Assembly: GCA_017432895.1 (NCBI GenBank)
Contig: JAFRIG010000066.1
Span: 1 to 64,000, forward strand
Source of the DNA: Erysipelotrichaceae bacterium
Lineage (GTDB): Bacteria; Bacillota_I; Bacilli_A; Erysipelotrichales; Erysipelotrichaceae
Direction of reading: 5' to 3'
DNA length: 64,000 nucleotides
Shown: in pieces, positions 44,709-52,325 of the stretch
Layout: every line of letters starts with the position of its first letter
Numbering within the stretch: the first letter of the stretch is position 1
The notes under the pieces: generated by a model
The model's input: the letters and a program-made list of their open reading frames with translations, nothing else
What the model was told of the DNA's origin: nothing
Database searches by the model: none
Position numbers and translations under genes: made by a program

Positions 44709-44966
44709 ATGGCTTCAAATAATTCAAGAACGATGTTGTTTACTTCTGAAGAGATCAAAAGAGAGAACATGAAACAGCTTCTAAAAGAAGTTTCTCAGGC
44801 TCTTGAAGAGAGAGGATATAATGCCGTAAACCAGATATCCGGTTATCTCATCAGCAATGATCCGGCCTATATTTCATCTCACAAAAATGCCCGCAATAAT
44901 ATCCAGCAGGTCGAAAGATACGAGATCATCGAAGAACTTGTCAGATATTATCTTGAAAGCAAGTAA
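44709..44966 (+). CDS. ireB: IreB family regulatory phosphoprotein (UPF0297)
   Basis: This is an 85-residue protein of the IreB/YrzL family. In Enterococcus IreB is a substrate of the IreK Ser/Thr kinase and tunes cephalosporin tolerance. The N-terminal region TMLFTSEEIKRENMKQLLKEV and GYNAVNQISGYLISNDPAYI are the family core. The start is fixed by GGAGGTGAT. In Bacillus the next gene is ruvX (yrrK), which is missing here. Confidence 0.9.
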   Translation: MASNNSRTMLFTSEEIKRENMKQLLKEVSQALEERGYNAVNQISGYLISNDPAYISSHKNARNNIQQVERYEIIEELVRYYLESK

Positions 44967-44996
44967 ACATGCGAGTAAAACCTTAAAGAAAAAATT

Positions 44997-45036
44997 AAGC
45001 GCAAATAGTACTCTCCCTAAAGGAGAGTCTGTTTGC
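44997..45036 (+). promoter_or_regulatory. Two-part hairpin upstream of the DUF1292 gene
   Basis: ACTCTCC (45010-45016) pairs with GGAGAGT (45022-45028) and GCAAA (45001-45005) with TTTGC (45032-45036), separated by a small internal loop. There is no T-run, so it is not a classical terminator. It fills the slot where ruvX would be. The upstream AAGCGCAAATAGTAC resembles a sequence before tig. Confidence 0.45.
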
Positions 45037-45069
45037 ATATTCGGCTATTGACCTAGAAAGTTCACTGTT

Positions 45070-45306
45070 ATGAAGGAAGATTCAATTTTTATTACCGACG
45101 ACAACGGCAAAGAAGTGGAGATGAAACTCTATCTCACTTTTGATTTTGATGGCAAACAATATGCCGTCCTTTATGAAGCGGGTTCATCGCCTGATGAACT
45201 GGTCGCTTTTACTTATGATGATGAAGGCAATATGTATGCCGTTGAAGATGACAGTGAACTCGCCGTGGTAGAAGAGGTGGTCAACGCTTATGCGGAAGAA
45301 AACTAA
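45070..45306 (+). CDS. DUF1292 protein
   Basis: This is a 78-residue acidic protein of the DUF1292/YrzB family. It has the pattern FITDDNGKEVEMKLYLTFDF, then YAVLYEAG and a Glu-rich end. The function is unknown. It keeps the Firmicute position between ireB and mltG. The ATG has no clear ribosome binding site. It overlaps mltG by 17 nt. Confidence 0.85.
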   Translation: MKEDSIFITDDNGKEVEMKLYLTFDFDGKQYAVLYEAGSSPDELVAFTYDDEGNMYAVEDDSELAVVEEVVNAYAEEN

Positions 45307-46435
45307 GATCCTGATCGCCATTTTTTCGATCCTGTTCATTATTATCGGCATCGTTGCCGGTTCCATCATTTACATCAAATCGGCTTTGAAGCCGACTGAC
45401 GCTTTCCTCAATGGCCAGATCTGCGAGAATGGGGAAACGTCATGTGACTTTACGGTCTTTATCGTCGATGAAGGGGCCTATGGCAAGTCCACCCTGGATA
45501 AGCTGGAAGCTAACGGTATCATCAAGGATGCCGATATCGTCTATTACTACAACCGGATTTTTGATGGCTATTCTTTTGCGGCCGGTTATTTTGAGATCCC
45601 GCACGAGGTTAGCGATGAGTATGGCAATACCCGCAAGATCACCCTTGATGAGATCATGGCTTTCTTAGCTGACCCGAGAAATGCCCATCAGGATACGGTG
45701 ATGCTTTCATTCGATGAAGGGGACTTCATCCGTTCCTATGCTGCCAAACTGGGCGAGTATACGACAGTCGATGGCGATGAACTTCTGGCTTACTGGAATG
45801 ATGAAGCTACTATCAGAAGCTATATGAGCGAATATCCTTTCCTGACGGAAGAGATCTTCGGCGAAAATGTCAAATATTATCTGGAAGGCTATCTCTTCCC
45901 GGATACCTATGAATTCTTTGAATTCACCAACTGCGATGAGATCACCAGAAGATTCCTGGATCGCACTTTAGAGATCTACAATAAGCATCTCGATGAATTC
46001 AATTCCTCATCCTACAGCATCCATGAAGTCTTTACCCTGGCTTCGATCGTGCAATGGGAGTCGGGTGATCCGGAGGATTCCAAACTGATCGCCGGTGTCT
46101 TAGAGACCAGACTCAACTACCCGGAAGTTCTGGCTTCCACGGTCACGGCCTGCTACGCCTTTGATCTGTCGAAAGATGAGTGCTATGAAGTGGGCGATAC
46201 GCTGGATTATACCTGGCGTGATGACCCGTATAATACCTACACCAATCAGGGCCTGCCACCCGGACCTGTCTGCAATCCCAATGAAACGGCCATTGTCGCC
46301 GCTTTGAATCCGGATTCAAGCTATGGCTATTTCTTCTTCTGTGCCGATATGTGCAACGGCGGAACGGTCTTTGCCAGGACCTATGCCGAACATGAATACA
46401 ATATTCAACATTACTATTTAGCTTGTGACAACTAG
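45290..46435 (+). CDS. mltG: Endolytic murein transglycosylase MltG (YceG-like)
   Basis: MltG cuts nascent peptidoglycan strands at the membrane. The 381-residue product has an N-terminal membrane anchor (ILIAIFSILFIIIGIVAGSIIYI), a LysM-like part and the YceG domain (YLEGYLFPDTYEF, GLPPGPVCNPNETAIVAALNP). The active-site segment reads TLASIVQWESG: Gln255 occupies the place of the catalytic Glu of E. coli MltG (ASIVEKE), while Glu257 is kept. Activity is therefore uncertain. It is followed by udk. Confidence 0.9.
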   Translation: MRKKTKILIAIFSILFIIIGIVAGSIIYIKSALKPTDAFLNGQICENGETSCDFTVFIVDEGAYGKSTLDKLEANGIIKDADIVYYYNRIFDGYSFAAGYFEIPHEVSDEYGNTRKITLDEIMAFLADPRNAHQDTVMLSFDEGDFIRSYAAKLGEYTTVDGDELLAYWNDEATIRSYMSEYPFLTEEIFGENVKYYLEGYLFPDTYEFFEFTNCDEITRRFLDRTLEIYNKHLDEFNSSSYSIHEVFTLASIVQWESGDPEDSKLIAGVLETRLNYPEVLASTVTACYAFDLSKDECYEVGDTLDYTWRDDPYNTYTNQGLPPGPVCNPNETAIVAALNPDSSYGYFFFCADMCNGGTVFARTYAEHEYNIQHYYLACDN

Positions 46436-46445
46436 GGGAGGGATT

Positions 46446-47072
46446 ATGAATTTTGAAAAGCCTATCGTCATCGGCATTGCCGGGGGCACCTGTTCCGGAA
46501 AATCTTCCATTGCTTCTCTTCTGATCGATGAATTCCGTTATACCAAATCGATCGCCATCATCAAGGAAGATGACTACTACAAGGATCAGAGCCATCTTCC
46601 GATGGAAGAAAGAGCCAAGACCAACTACGACCATCCGCTGGCTTTTGATTTCGATCTGATGTATGAACATCTGCAGAAACTGATCGCCGGGGAAACGATC
46701 GAAAAGCCGACCTACGACTATACGGTCCACAACCGGTCGAATATCAACGAGATCGTGCATCCCAGTGATGTTTTGATCATCGAAGGGCTTTTCGCCTTAT
46801 ATACCAAGGAGATCAGGGATCTGGAAGACATCAAGATCTTCGTCGACACCCCGGCCGATATCCGTTTCATCAGAAGATTAAAGAGAGATGTCAAGGAAAG
46901 AGCCAGGACGATCGACAGTATCACCGAACAGTATCTGACTACCGTCAAGCCGATGCACGACCAGTTTCTGGAGCCGACCAAGCAATACGCGGACATCATC
47001 ATCCCGCAAGGCAAGTCCAATACGGTGGCCATCGATCTGCTGCAGACCAAAATAAGAAGTATCCTGGCATAA
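46446..47072 (+). CDS. udk: Uridine kinase
   Basis: This enzyme phosphorylates uridine and cytidine in pyrimidine salvage. The 208-residue product has Walker A GGTCSGKSS (13-21), EDDYYKDQSH and the RRLKRDVKERART lid region. The start at 46446 follows GGGGAGGG; an upstream in-frame ATG would overlap mltG and has no such site. It keeps the mltG-udk-greA order of Bacillus, without the U32 peptidase genes that sit between in Bacillus. Confidence 0.93.
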   Translation: MNFEKPIVIGIAGGTCSGKSSIASLLIDEFRYTKSIAIIKEDDYYKDQSHLPMEERAKTNYDHPLAFDFDLMYEHLQKLIAGETIEKPTYDYTVHNRSNINEIVHPSDVLIIEGLFALYTKEIRDLEDIKIFVDTPADIRFIRRLKRDVKERARTIDSITEQYLTTVKPMHDQFLEPTKQYADIIIPQGKSNTVAIDLLQTKIRSILA

Positions 47073-47075
47073 AAG

Positions 47076-47098
47076 TGCTATAATAGCTAAGTTGGAGG
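47076..47098 (+). promoter_or_regulatory. greA promoter -10 and ribosome binding site
   Basis: An extended -10 TGcTATAAT (47076-47084) is followed by TTGGAGG (47092-47098), 4 nt before the greA ATG at 47103. Confidence 0.6.
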
Positions 47099-47102
47099 AA
47101 TT

Positions 47103-47567
47103 ATGGAAGAGAAATTTTATGTGACCGAAGAAGGTCTAAACGACCTTAAAAAAGAGTTAGATACACTCATACATGTAACAAGAGAAGAAGTCATCGAAGA
47201 ATTAAAAGCGGCCAGAGCCCAGGGTGACTTGTCTGAAAATGCCGATTACGATGCCGCCAGAGATCATCAGGCGAAAGTCGAATCGCGGATCAAGGAACTT
47301 GAGCATCAGATCAAGAATGCTGAAGTCATCACCGAGACCAAGAAGACTAATTTCGTCAGGATCGGTTCCACCGTCGAGATCCAGGAGCTGGACACCAAGA
47401 ACAAGATCACTTACAAGATCGTCGGTTCGGTCGAAGCCGACCCGCTAAACGGCCTTCTTTCTAACGCTACGCCTTTGGCGGAAGCCATCCTTGACCAGCG
47501 GGTCAATGATGTCGTCACTGTCAAGGTCGATCAGCCTTACGATGTCAAAATTTTAAAGATAAGTTAG
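47103..47567 (+). CDS. greA: Transcription elongation factor GreA
   Basis: GreA stimulates cleavage of backtracked RNA in RNA polymerase. The 154-residue product has the N-terminal coiled coil with the acidic tip (ARAQGDLSENADYDAAR) and a C-terminal FKBP-like domain. It has its own extended -10 promoter and ribosome binding site and is followed by a strong hairpin with a T-run. Confidence 0.96.
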   Translation: MEEKFYVTEEGLNDLKKELDTLIHVTREEVIEELKAARAQGDLSENADYDAARDHQAKVESRIKELEHQIKNAEVITETKKTNFVRIGSTVEIQELDTKNKITYKIVGSVEADPLNGLLSNATPLAEAILDQRVNDVVTVKVDQPYDVKILKIS

Positions 47568-47602
47568 GAATTCGCGAAATTTCTGCCAATAATGAGTAGG
47601 AG
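47564..47602 (+). repeat. Junction repeat, copy A
   Basis: This 39-nt segment starts at the greA stop. It matches copy B at 48241-48279 without gaps at 27 of 39 positions by my count. Conserved blocks are TTAGGAATT, CTGCCAAT-ATG and GGAG. Confidence 0.5.
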
Positions 47603-47617
47603 AACTACTCATTTTTT
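47592..47617 (+). terminator. Hairpin after greA, containing a GGAG loop
   Basis: ATGAGTAG (47592-47599) pairs with CTACTCAT (47605-47612) and is followed by TTTTTT. It looks like the greA terminator. The next gene's ATG (47618) comes directly after the T-run, and the GGAG partly in the loop aligns with the ribosome binding site of the following gene junction. It may thus be a conditional terminator or a translational control hairpin. Confidence 0.75.
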
Positions 47618-48244
47618 ATGTTCAGACTTATCTTTATCCTGATCATCCTGCTTATTACGGACATCATTTCCTACAATTATCTGACTATTATCGCCAAAGA
47701 TCGGATCCCATATCAGTTCAAGCCTTCAGGCAAAGCACTGATCTATCAGAAAAAGGAAATCCTTTTGGATGATGTTGCGGAATTTGATTTCGATACCTAT
47801 TTTGAATTACTTTCATTCAAAGACACTGCATATCGCTATGAATTCAAGGATGAACAGCTTTTCGTCTACCTGGATAACGATACTTTTGCGTATAACTACA
47901 AGCTTAAGGAACCGATCATCGAAACCGTTGAAAAGATCGTCTATAAGGAAGTCGAGAAACCGCAGACGCAAAGTAGTTCAACTTCTCAGATCGAACAAGA
48001 TACGCAAAGTAATGAAATTGAATATATCGAAGAAGCGGATTATTTTCGTTTAAGAAGGGAAAGTTTTTCCTTTGAAGAAGGTACCGATCTATCGGATATC
48101 ATCGCCGTCTTAAAAGATCAGGTCGATACCAATCTGCCGGTTACGATCGATTATTCCGCCCTAAACCCCAATCAAATTGGCCAATATACGATCTTTTTTA
48201 TCAGTTCCAGCCAAAAATATCCGTTTTTGATCGAAATCTATTAG
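47618..48244 (+). CDS. Membrane-anchored extracytoplasmic protein with Ig-like C-terminal domain
   Basis: This is a 208-residue protein with an N-terminal membrane segment (FRLIFILIILLITDIISYNYL), a globular part (about 30-105), a Ser/Thr/Gln-rich linker, and a C-terminal domain (VTIDYSALNPNQIGQYTIFF) like bacterial Ig-type modules (Big_3). No sorting signal. I do not recognise an ortholog. It stands between greA and the thioester surface protein, upstream of comEA-comEC. The start lies immediately after the T-run of a hairpin with no free ribosome binding site. Confidence 0.75.
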   Translation: MFRLIFILIILLITDIISYNYLTIIAKDRIPYQFKPSGKALIYQKKEILLDDVAEFDFDTYFELLSFKDTAYRYEFKDEQLFVYLDNDTFAYNYKLKEPIIETVEKIVYKEVEKPQTQSSSTSQIEQDTQSNEIEYIEEADYFRLRRESFSFEEGTDLSDIIAVLKDQVDTNLPVTIDYSALNPNQIGQYTIFFISSSQKYPFLIEIY

Positions 48245-48279
48245 GAATTTGAAACTTCGCTGCCAATTATGTAGTGGAG
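48241..48279 (+). repeat. Junction repeat, copy B
   Basis: This 39-nt segment starts at the stop codon of the Ig-like gene and ends in the ribosome binding site of the thioester protein gene. It is related to copy A at 47564-47602. Confidence 0.5.
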
Positions 48280-48290
48280 GGTTCAAATTT

Positions 48291-50093
48291 ATGAAAAGAT
48301 TCCTAAAATTCTTTGTGATCGCAATGATCATTATATCGACTTTCAGCAGTGTTCATGCGGAAGGCGAAGAAGACATGTCCAAATGGTCGTTCAAGATACT
48401 TCTTCAGCATGCCGATCAGCTCGATGAGCTGAAAGTTGTCAAATTCAAAAACAAGGAAAGCGGAAGATTTGGTTTCTGTCTGCAGGCCGAAGTCGACTAC
48501 GATCCCAAAAACAGCATCTATACCAAAGAAGATCTTCCGGATGAAGAGATCTTTAAGATCGTCAAAGCATTCGAGATGCTGGGAGAAGACTACTATATCG
48601 CTGCTCAGCTGATGATCTGGGAGAAGTGTTCCGGCATCCGCTATAGTTTCGATGGTTTGGATGCGGCTGACTATGGAGAAGGAGAGATCCTTGCCAAGAT
48701 CGCCTCATTTGAAGATGAGAAAGACGATATCGAAGAACTTGATATCGATATCAGCCGTAACAGCGAAGCAAGGATCGCTTTAAAAGATGCGGACAGCATG
48801 GACATTGTGTCTTCGGATGTACAAATCATAAGCATCGATGATAAAGGCGTAGTCATTAAAGTAAACGATGAAAATGAAGATGAATATAAAATCGAACTTA
48901 TAAGCAGATATAAGGAAAGCGACGGATCATATATCTATCGCAGTGAGACATCTCAGGATCTTTATTCCTATGAAGGAAACTATTTAAAACAAAAGAAAGT
49001 TACAATAGATCTGCATGTCAAACAGGACCTTTTTAACCTGGTTTATCGAAAACTCGATGAGAATAATCAACCGTTGTCAGGCAGTGAATACAAACTATAT
49101 CAGATCGATCAAGAAGGCACTGATGAATTTATGGCGATGCCAGTTGATTATGAACTAGATCTGTTTTCGATCGTAAATGATGATTTTAATGTGGAAAACG
49201 TCAAGTTGAAAGTCTCGGAAAGATATGAAAAATATCTGAATGGTACGATCATTAACCCTAAAGAAGCCGGTTATTTCGATTATGAATTGACATCAGGATC
49301 CTATTGCCAAAAAGGGAGGGTCTATGTAACAGACAATGATGAAATCGATGGATTGACTGTTTATCCAATAAAAGAAGTTGGAACCTATATATCGCAGTAT
49401 ACATCCGAAAATGTGATCTATGGCCTGGAGAAAGATGCCAGCTACATTCTTTGCGAAAGTAAGCCTAAAAACGGCTATGTCTTTGGAAGCGATCCGTTTG
49501 TGCTGATAGATGGAAATACATTTACAGATGTAATATATACCTTCATCAATACTCAAAGACACTATGACCTCAGGCTATATAAGGAAAACGAAGATCACAG
49601 TATCCTGTTGAATGGTGCCAGATTCAAACTCACATATGAAGATGAAGGGGAGATAAAAGAAAAGATCTTCGTCAGTGGCGCTTTATGCATTCAACAGAAA
49701 AACGACAAGCAATATGTTCTCTATCGTCATGAAAACGATGAGAATATCTATGTCGGAGAATTCAGCGACGGCTATTTCATCAAAGACAAGATGATACCAG
49801 GAAAATACTTCTATCTGCAGACAGATGAAGTAAACATAAACGATAGTTCATTATTGAATAAAGAGATAACCGTTATCGATGGCGGCTTTGAAATTAAGGA
49901 TATTCCTTATGCCTCAAAGATCACCGTCGAAGAACTGGAAGCTCCAAAGGGTTATTACATCGAAGAGGCTGTCTTTGAGATCACGGCCGATCTTGATTAT
50001 TCGCAGATCATCTATCGCAATTATCGGGTCAATACTTTCGATATGATGCCGGGAAACAAATTCAAAGTACCTAAGACATGTATCGGAAACTGA
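48291..50093 (+). CDS. Surface protein with thioester domain and SpaA-type repeats, lacking a membrane anchor
   Basis: This is a 600-residue secreted protein. It has a signal peptide (1-23, cleavage near VHA-EGE), then a probable thioester domain with Cys63 (FGFCLQ) and Gln106 (AAQLMIWE), the pair that forms an internal thioester for covalent host binding in Gram-positive adhesins. Two SpaA/Cna_B-like domains follow, with YILCESKPKNGY and VEELEAPKGYY as isopeptide Glu motifs. It ends KVPKTCIGN, a sortase-like motif with no hydrophobic tail in frame. GTGGAGGG before 48291 fixes the start. Its end overlaps comEA by 16 nt in the -1 frame. Confidence 0.78.
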   Translation: MKRFLKFFVIAMIIISTFSSVHAEGEEDMSKWSFKILLQHADQLDELKVVKFKNKESGRFGFCLQAEVDYDPKNSIYTKEDLPDEEIFKIVKAFEMLGEDYYIAAQLMIWEKCSGIRYSFDGLDAADYGEGEILAKIASFEDEKDDIEELDIDISRNSEARIALKDADSMDIVSSDVQIISIDDKGVVIKVNDENEDEYKIELISRYKESDGSYIYRSETSQDLYSYEGNYLKQKKVTIDLHVKQDLFNLVYRKLDENNQPLSGSEYKLYQIDQEGTDEFMAMPVDYELDLFSIVNDDFNVENVKLKVSERYEKYLNGTIINPKEAGYFDYELTSGSYCQKGRVYVTDNDEIDGLTVYPIKEVGTYISQYTSENVIYGLEKDASYILCESKPKNGYVFGSDPFVLIDGNTFTDVIYTFINTQRHYDLRLYKENEDHSILLNGARFKLTYEDEGEIKEKIFVSGALCIQQKNDKQYVLYRHENDENIYVGEFSDGYFIKDKMIPGKYFYLQTDEVNINDSSLLNKEITVIDGGFEIKDIPYASKITVEELEAPKGYYIEEAVFEITADLDYSQIIYRNYRVNTFDMMPGNKFKVPKTCIGN

Positions 50094-50548
50094 TCATCGT
50101 TCTGGCGATGATCGGCTTTTTCTTTCTTAATGATTTTACGGTTTCAAGTAATCCTATCGATAATAATCAGACGATCAGCGTAGAAATAAAAGGTGAGGTT
50201 TTATATCCTGATGTCTATGAATTCGAATTGGGAAGTACGTATGGCGATCTGTTTGAAAAGGCGGGATTGAGCGATTCAGCCGATATCTCGACCTTTTCGC
50301 TCAACAGAGTACTTTATGACAACGAACTGATCGTCGTTCCCGCTAAAACGGAAAATAAACTCATCTCCATCAATTCCGCACCGTTAGAAGAACTGATCCT
50401 GTTGCCGGGTATTGGTGAAGCGACGGCAAAAAAGATCATTGAATATCGGGAAAATGAAGGATCCTTCTTAAAACTGGAAGATCTGATGAACGTTAAAGGA
50501 ATAGGCCATGGCAAATTTGAAAAGCTTAAAGGACTTATCTGTCTTTAA
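50078..50548 (+). CDS. comEA: Competence protein ComEA
   Basis: This is the membrane-anchored DNA receptor for transformation. The 156-residue product has an N-terminal hydrophobic anchor (LIIVLAMIGFFFL), an SLBB domain (ISVEIKGEVLYPDVYEF) and a C-terminal helix-hairpin-helix DNA-binding domain (INSAPLEELILLPGIGEATAKK...MNVKGIGHGKFEKLK). It is shorter than B. subtilis ComEA (205). Its ATG lies inside the last codons of the surface protein gene, so translation is coupled. comEB is absent; comEC follows with a 41-nt overlap. Confidence 0.9.
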   Translation: MYRKLIIVLAMIGFFFLNDFTVSSNPIDNNQTISVEIKGEVLYPDVYEFELGSTYGDLFEKAGLSDSADISTFSLNRVLYDNELIVVPAKTENKLISINSAPLEELILLPGIGEATAKKIIEYRENEGSFLKLEDLMNVKGIGHGKFEKLKGLICL

Positions 50549-52325
50549 GACGGCCGTTTTTCTGGCTGCCGGTCTTTATTTTGATAACATTTTCATTTAT
50601 CTTCTGATACTGGTCTTTTTGTTTTTGGATAAGAGGATCAATGCCTTTTTATATCTGTTTATGCTGGGGATCTGTTTTCTGTATGGCAATCTGGGTGACT
50701 TTATTCCGTTTGGCATTGTCGAAAACGTAAAAAGTGAATATGCCATTGTCGACAAGCTCTTATATAAAGTTTCCTTATATGGTGTAGATCTTCCGGAAAC
50801 CGGAACGATAGTCTTTTTTAAAGAAAACGGCAGCTTTATTGATAAAGAGACGCAGCTTAAAAAGAATATCCGTTTTCGCAATGACGAGTTTAGCTCTGTT
50901 TCGCTTTTTTATCCGCGTTCTTTCATTGATAGCAGGATAGATGATCTTGATGATAACTCAAAAGCTGCGATCGAAAAGATTATCTTTGACTCTTATCCCG
51001 ATACCGATATTGGCTTAGATCTTGGTTATGGTCTTTTCTCGTATTATTTTCTGAATATCCTGCGCAAGAAAGATCCGAAGATCTGCTTAATATCGCTTCT
51101 TGTCTTCATCCTGTTTTTCTGTTTTCAGATCAAGTTCTATCTGGTCATCATCGATTGTATTGGCGATATTGCCGGCTTTGATAAGAAAGATCGCTTCGGA
51201 TATAAACTGCTGCTTATCTGCTTTTTGAATTTTGATCTGTTAAGAAGCCCATCCGTTGCCATACCGCTTGTGTTAAATCTCTACGGGATCTTTGATTTTA
51301 CGATCGACTTTCATTCATATCTGCTTATCATAAGTTCGCTGATCTTTGGCCAAAGCGATCTGCTGGATGTTTTTCTTTTCGAAACAATGCGAAAATTTCG
51401 AGCGCTGCTTTTTGTTTTGTCGTTTATTGTGATCATTGTTCCCGCATTGAATAGTCCATATCTGTGGATTATAAGACTTTACAGTTTTATCAATGGACTT
51501 GAGATCCCTTTACGAGGTTCGATGAGTATCCTTGGTTTTCTTTTGTATAAAGCCCTTAACGATTTTATTAGTGAAGATCCGGATTTCTTAAGGCCCTTGC
51601 TGGTGTGTTTGTGTATTGTTCTGCCTTTATCGGAACCGTTTATGCAGGTATGTTTCATCAATGTGGGGCAGGGGGATGCGACGATGATCAGATATCCATT
51701 CTCCCATTCCTGCATTCTGATCGATACCGGACCGGTCTACAGCTACTATCTTTTGCGCAATGAACTGTATAAAAAGGGTATTTATACCATTGATCATCTG
51801 ATTATCAGTCATGATGATTCCGACCATAACGGCAATATCGATGCTTTATATGAAGACTTCATCGTCAAAGATCTGGTGAAAACGGGAAGAGATATAGAAT
51901 ATCGCAGTCTGTTATTTCGCTATTTTGATCTTGGAGAATTCTACAACGATAATGACAATTCCTTGGTCTATGCGCTGGATATAAGCGGATACGGATTTCT
52001 GTTTACCGGCGATATCTCCGAAACCGCCGAGAGAGTTTTAATCAGAAAGTACGCACCGATCGATGTCGATTTTCTAAAAGTTTCCCATCATGGCTCCGCT
52101 AGCGCCTCAAGCGAATTTTTCATCTCGAGTATCAGACCATCGTATGCGATGATCTCCACTTCAGGGATGTACAATCATCCTTCCGACGAAGTTCTCGATA
52201 CCTTAAACAGATACCTTGTGAAGTACTTTATAACCAGAGACAGCGGCAGTATTTCAGTATATATCTCGTCTTTGTTTTCTTTTATAAAATCGGCTAAAAA
52301 CGAATTTGTTATAATTAGGTCGTGA
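50508..52325 (+). CDS. comEC: DNA uptake channel protein ComEC/Rec2
   Basis: This is the presumed transmembrane channel for single-stranded DNA. The 605-residue product has several membrane spans in the N-terminal and central competence domain, and a C-terminal metallo-beta-lactamase-like domain (INVGQGDATMIRYP, ISHDDSDHNG, FTGDISETAE, VSHHGSASAS). It is shorter than B. subtilis ComEC (about 780), mainly at the N-terminal part. AAAGGA lies 7-12 nt before the ATG. holA starts in its last codons. Confidence 0.88.
   Translation: MANLKSLKDLSVFKTAVFLAAGLYFDNIFIYLLILVFLFLDKRINAFLYLFMLGICFLYGNLGDFIPFGIVENVKSEYAIVDKLLYKVSLYGVDLPETGTIVFFKENGSFIDKETQLKKNIRFRNDEFSSVSLFYPRSFIDSRIDDLDDNSKAAIEKIIFDSYPDTDIGLDLGYGLFSYYFLNILRKKDPKICLISLLVFILFFCFQIKFYLVIIDCIGDIAGFDKKDRFGYKLLLICFLNFDLLRSPSVAIPLVLNLYGIFDFTIDFHSYLLIISSLIFGQSDLLDVFLFETMRKFRALLFVLSFIVIIVPALNSPYLWIIRLYSFINGLEIPLRGSMSILGFLLYKALNDFISEDPDFLRPLLVCLCIVLPLSEPFMQVCFINVGQGDATMIRYPFSHSCILIDTGPVYSYYLLRNELYKKGIYTIDHLIISHDDSDHNGNIDALYEDFIVKDLVKTGRDIEYRSLLFRYFDLGEFYNDNDNSLVYALDISGYGFLFTGDISETAERVLIRKYAPIDVDFLKVSHHGSASASSEFFISSIRPSYAMISTSGMYNHPSDEVLDTLNRYLVKYFITRDSGSISVYISSLFSFIKSAKNEFVIIRS
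52307..52315 (+). promoter_or_regulatory. Extended -10 of holA inside comEC
   Basis: TGtTATAAT lies in the final codons of comEC and ends 6 nt before the GTG start of holA. No ribosome binding site intervenes. Confidence 0.5.

Noticed and set aside
50051-50057. GGGAAAC slippery heptamer in the correct X XXY YYZ phase near the end of the surface protein gene
   Set aside because: A -1 shift there runs into TAA at 50072-50074 before reaching the comEA frame, so it cannot make the fusion discussed in the findings.
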